Source: Oscillospiraceae bacterium (lineage in GTDB: Bacteria > Bacillota > Clostridia > Oscillospirales > Ruminococcaceae). Taken from it: 7,143 bases of DNA. The stretch spans positions 1 through 7,143 of the forward strand of contig JAFUWP010000172.1 of the NCBI GenBank assembly GCA_017483405.1, in the 5' to 3' direction. Below, piece by piece: positions 5,822-7,143 of this stretch. The notes under the pieces are model-generated. The model made no database searches and had not been told where the DNA came from. It worked only from the letters and a program-made list of their open reading frames with translations. The stretch's first letter is position 1, and every line of letters starts with the position of its first letter. The position numbers were made by a program, and so were the translations under genes.

Positions 5822-5991
5822 TCATCTTCCGGATGGGAATTTTCCTGTTGCAGTTTCTCGAATTCATCGAAGGTTTTGAACGGATGTTCATAAGCGTATG
5901 GAGAAATATAAATCCGACTGAACATAAGCGTAGATATGCTGTCATCATCAATCATCCGAGATGTTTTTTCATTTGTTTTTTCTTCTGACAT
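5806..5991 (-). CDS. 61-residue hypothetical protein
   Basis: ATG 5991 follows GAGGTG (6005-6000) at an 8-base spacing. The protein is hydrophilic and acidic (MSEEKTNEK at the start, EKLQQENSHPEDEK near the end), with a central aromatic stretch (SRIYISPYAYEHPF, about 25-38). It has no membrane segment, no signal peptide and no family that I recognise. Gene structure is clear despite the size: consensus promoter, ribosome site and intrinsic terminator make it a complete single-gene unit. An inverted repeat over its promoter suggests tight repression. It is transcribed away from the broken ribbon-helix-helix gene at 6128, so the two may once have been a regulator-target pair; that link is inference. 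Confidence 0.7.
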   Translation of the reverse strand: MSEEKTNEKTSRMIDDDSISTLMFSRIYISPYAYEHPFKTFDEFEKLQQENSHPEDEKTAR

Positions 5992-6017
5992 AGTAATAGC
6001 ACCTCACTTCAGTATTT

Positions 6018-6046
6018 ATTATAGCATGACATCATGATGATGTCAA
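6018..6046 (-). promoter_or_regulatory. Perfect-consensus sigma-A promoter of the 61-residue gene
   Basis: On the minus strand, TTGACA (6046-6041), a 17-base spacer and TATAAT (6023-6018) match the consensus exactly. Such a strong promoter for a small gene usually needs a repressor, and an inverted repeat fills the spacer. Confidence 0.85.
6027..6045. promoter_or_regulatory. Probable operator within the promoter
   Basis: TGACATCA (6027-6034), a TGA spacer and TGATGTCA (6038-6045) form a perfect 8-bp inverted repeat. It covers most of the promoter spacer and 5 of the 6 bases of the -35. A bound protein there would block RNA polymerase. I could not assign it to a known regulator. Confidence 0.6.
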
Positions 6047-6065
6047 TAAGATATGAATAAAAATA

Positions 6066-6097
6066 TTGCATACTTTTTTGTTCATAATTGATATAAT
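6066..6097 (+). promoter_or_regulatory. Possible promoter of the small ribbon-helix-helix gene
   Basis: TATAAT at 6092-6097 is a perfect -10, about 30 bases before the gene. The best -35, TTGCAT at 6066-6071, is 20 bases away, wider than optimal. The -10 is convincing, the -35 is not. Confidence 0.4.
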
Positions 6098-6127
6098 ATA
6101 GATATTATTTTGATAGGAGGAATTATC

Positions 6128-6319
6128 ATGCCAGTCGTTAAAATTCAGACAACCATCCGGCTGAATCCAGTCGTTTATTCAAAAATAAAGAAGATTTAAG
6201 AAAAAGAAAATCGCTCCGTCACCAACATGATTGATACTATGATAAAACAGAAAATTACAGAATACGAAAAGGAACACGGCGAAATTACCGTAACTGACGA
6301 AGAAATCGGTCTGGAATGA
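6128..6319 (+). pseudogene. Small Arc/CopG-type ribbon-helix-helix protein broken by an in-frame stop
   Basis: ATG 6128 follows AGGAGG (6115-6120) at a 7-base spacing. The frame reads MPVVKIQTTIRLNPVVYSKI, two Lys and an Ile, then TAA at codon 24 (6197-6199). It then continues as EKENRSVTNMIDTMIKQKIT to a TGA at 6317-6319. Read through the stop, this gives 63 codons with the classic layout: strand QTTIRL, helix 1, the N-R-S turn and helix 2 (VTNMIDTMI). The stop falls in helix 1, so the 23-residue product cannot fold as a dimer. I see no good restart site after the TAA (an ATG at 6229 lacks a ribosome site). The promoter, ribosome site and downstream frame are intact, which points to a recent nonsense mutation or a sequencing error. 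Intact relatives are transcription repressors or antitoxins. Confidence 0.75.
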
Positions 6320-6320
6320 C

Positions 6321-6359
6321 AAATCCGCACAGTGATGCATCACATCACTGTGCGGATTT
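6321..6359. terminator. Bidirectional terminator between the 6128 gene and spoIVA
   Basis: Positions 6321-6337 and 6343-6359 are perfect inverted copies (17 bp, ending AAATCCG and CGGATTT) around a 5-base loop. It starts right after the stop of the plus-strand frame (6319) and ends one base before the spoIVA stop (6361), so it serves both convergent genes. The A/T-rich stem ends provide short U-tracts in both directions. Confidence 0.85.
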
Positions 6360-6360
6360 C

Positions 6361-7143
6361 TTACAGAATAAAGCAGATTAATCCCGAACAGCCTTCATTA
6401 ATAATTCTTTCGAGAGTTTCCTGCAATTTCATACGGGCCTCTACAGGCATCTTGAACAGCTTGTTATGCAGACCTTCATTGACAAGCTCATGCAGAGATT
6501 TTCCGAAGATATTGGAACTCCAGATTTTTGTGGGGTCTTCCTCGAATCCCTGCAATAAGTACATGACAAGTTCTTCACTCTGCTTTTCACTGCCGACAAT
6601 CGGGCTGACAGTCGTATTGATGCCGGCTTTCATGATATGGAGGGACGGCGCGGAGGCTTTCAGCCGAACGCCGTATTTTCCGCCTTGTTTGATGATTTCG
6701 GGTTCTTCGAGACTTAATTCTTCCATAGTCGGCATCACAATGCCGTATCCGGTGGCCTCGACTTCTTTGAGAGCCGGTTCTAATCGGGAATAGGCCTTTC
6801 TGACTTGACAGAGTTCGCGGAGGATTTCCAGCAGAGCACCTTCATCGGGAATTTCCAGACCGGTCGATTCGCTCAGAATCTTGAAGAATAACGAATGGTC
6901 GAGTGTGATGCTAATCGTGACAGAGCCGTTTCCGAGGTCGATTTCGGAGCTTTCCGCGTGGAGGATATACTGACAGTCGCAGATTGGCTTTGCCAGTGCT
7001 GAGGCATCTTTGACCGTGACGAGATTTCGGGCGGCTTCACGGATGGCCGAGAAAACTTCCTGTTTGACGGGGTGTCCCTTTTCGAGCATCGAAATCCAGC
7101 AGGGCATAGCGAAATTGACTTCTCTGACCGGAAACGCATACAG
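6361..7143 (-). CDS. spoIVA: Stage IV sporulation protein A, C-terminal part
   Basis: 260 codons, open to the window edge, so the 5' half lies beyond 7143; the ATG at 7107 is internal (the frame upstream reads LYAFPVREVNFAMPCW). SpoIVA is an ATPase of about 490 residues that polymerises on the outer forespore membrane in the mother cell. It is anchored there by SpoVM and forms the base on which the spore coat is built. The visible part is the middle and C-terminal domain, with recognisable blocks GIVMPTMEELSLEEPEIIKQ, a following GGKYGVRLKASAPSLHIMKA, and the conserved end NEGCSGLICFIL. The Walker A and B motifs belong to the missing half. No frameshift is seen. Its presence shows that the organism belongs to an endospore-forming lineage. 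Confidence 0.95.
   Translation of the reverse strand: MYAFPVREVNFAMPCWISMLEKGHPVKQEVFSAIREAARNLVTVKDASALAKPICDCQYILHAESSEIDLGNGSVTISITLDHSLFFKILSESTGLEIPDEGALLEILRELCQVRKAYSRLEPALKEVEATGYGIVMPTMEELSLEEPEIIKQGGKYGVRLKASAPSLHIMKAGINTTVSPIVGSEKQSEELVMYLLQGFEEDPTKIWSSNIFGKSLHELVNEGLHNKLFKMPVEARMKLQETLERIINEGCSGLICFIL

Noticed and set aside
5742..5951. 69-codon minus-strand frame overlapping the 61-residue gene
   Set aside because: It runs through the terminator and flippase promoter and has no ribosome site; the 61-residue frame has all expected signals.
6332..6793. 153-codon plus-strand open frame
   Set aside because: Antisense to spoIVA and beginning inside the 17-bp terminator hairpin; composition is that of a shadow.
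1..7143. CRISPR array, tRNA, rRNA or insertion sequence
   Set aside because: No regularly spaced repeats, no tRNA- or rRNA-like segments and no transposase were seen; the serine recombinase is the only mobility gene.

Overview
The window looks like chromosomal DNA from a spore-forming, moderately low-GC Firmicute. A Ruminococcus/Oscillospiraceae-type clostridium is my best guess from protein flavour; the genus is inference. The evidence for sporulation is direct. The right edge carries the C-terminal half of spoIVA, the spore-coat basement ATPase. The middle carries the 3' portion of spoVT, a forespore transcription regulator.

Layout. Positions 1-328 hold no convincing gene. They contain a possible promoter (about 101-130) and a chain of four hairpins (142-289) leading to a strong ribosome binding site. 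Positions 329-1423 are a tight plus-strand cluster: two overlapping paralogous genes with ribbon-helix-helix-like N-termini, then a 91-residue unknown protein. The cluster ends at a perfect hairpin (1430-1454). A new promoter (1493-1521) then serves a 723-codon large serine recombinase (1577-3748). The last 148 codons of that frame are not recombinase. From Gly576 (position 3302) to the stop they match SpoVT from about residue 31 to its end, and the DNA-binding AbrB part is missing.

The simplest reading is that positions 1 to about 3300 are the right end of an integrated element sitting inside spoVT, with the 5' piece of spoVT left of the window. This is the arrangement of skin-type elements that split sporulation genes and are excised by their own serine recombinase. 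I know such elements for sigK and a few other sporulation genes; I do not recall one described in spoVT. In the integrated state the recombinase would be made with the SpoVT sensor domain as its C-terminus.

Right of spoVT, a bidirectional-looking terminator (3759-3784) separates it from a convergent minus-strand pair: a polysaccharide-type flippase (start near 5707) followed 5 bases later by a divergent DUF1273/SLOG-like protein. Upstream of these is a monocistronic 61-residue minus-strand gene with a perfect-consensus sigma-A promoter. A 19-base inverted repeat in that promoter looks like an operator. Divergent to it is a small ribbon-helix-helix gene broken by an in-frame TAA. A 17-bp perfect hairpin separates this from spoIVA, which runs off the right edge.
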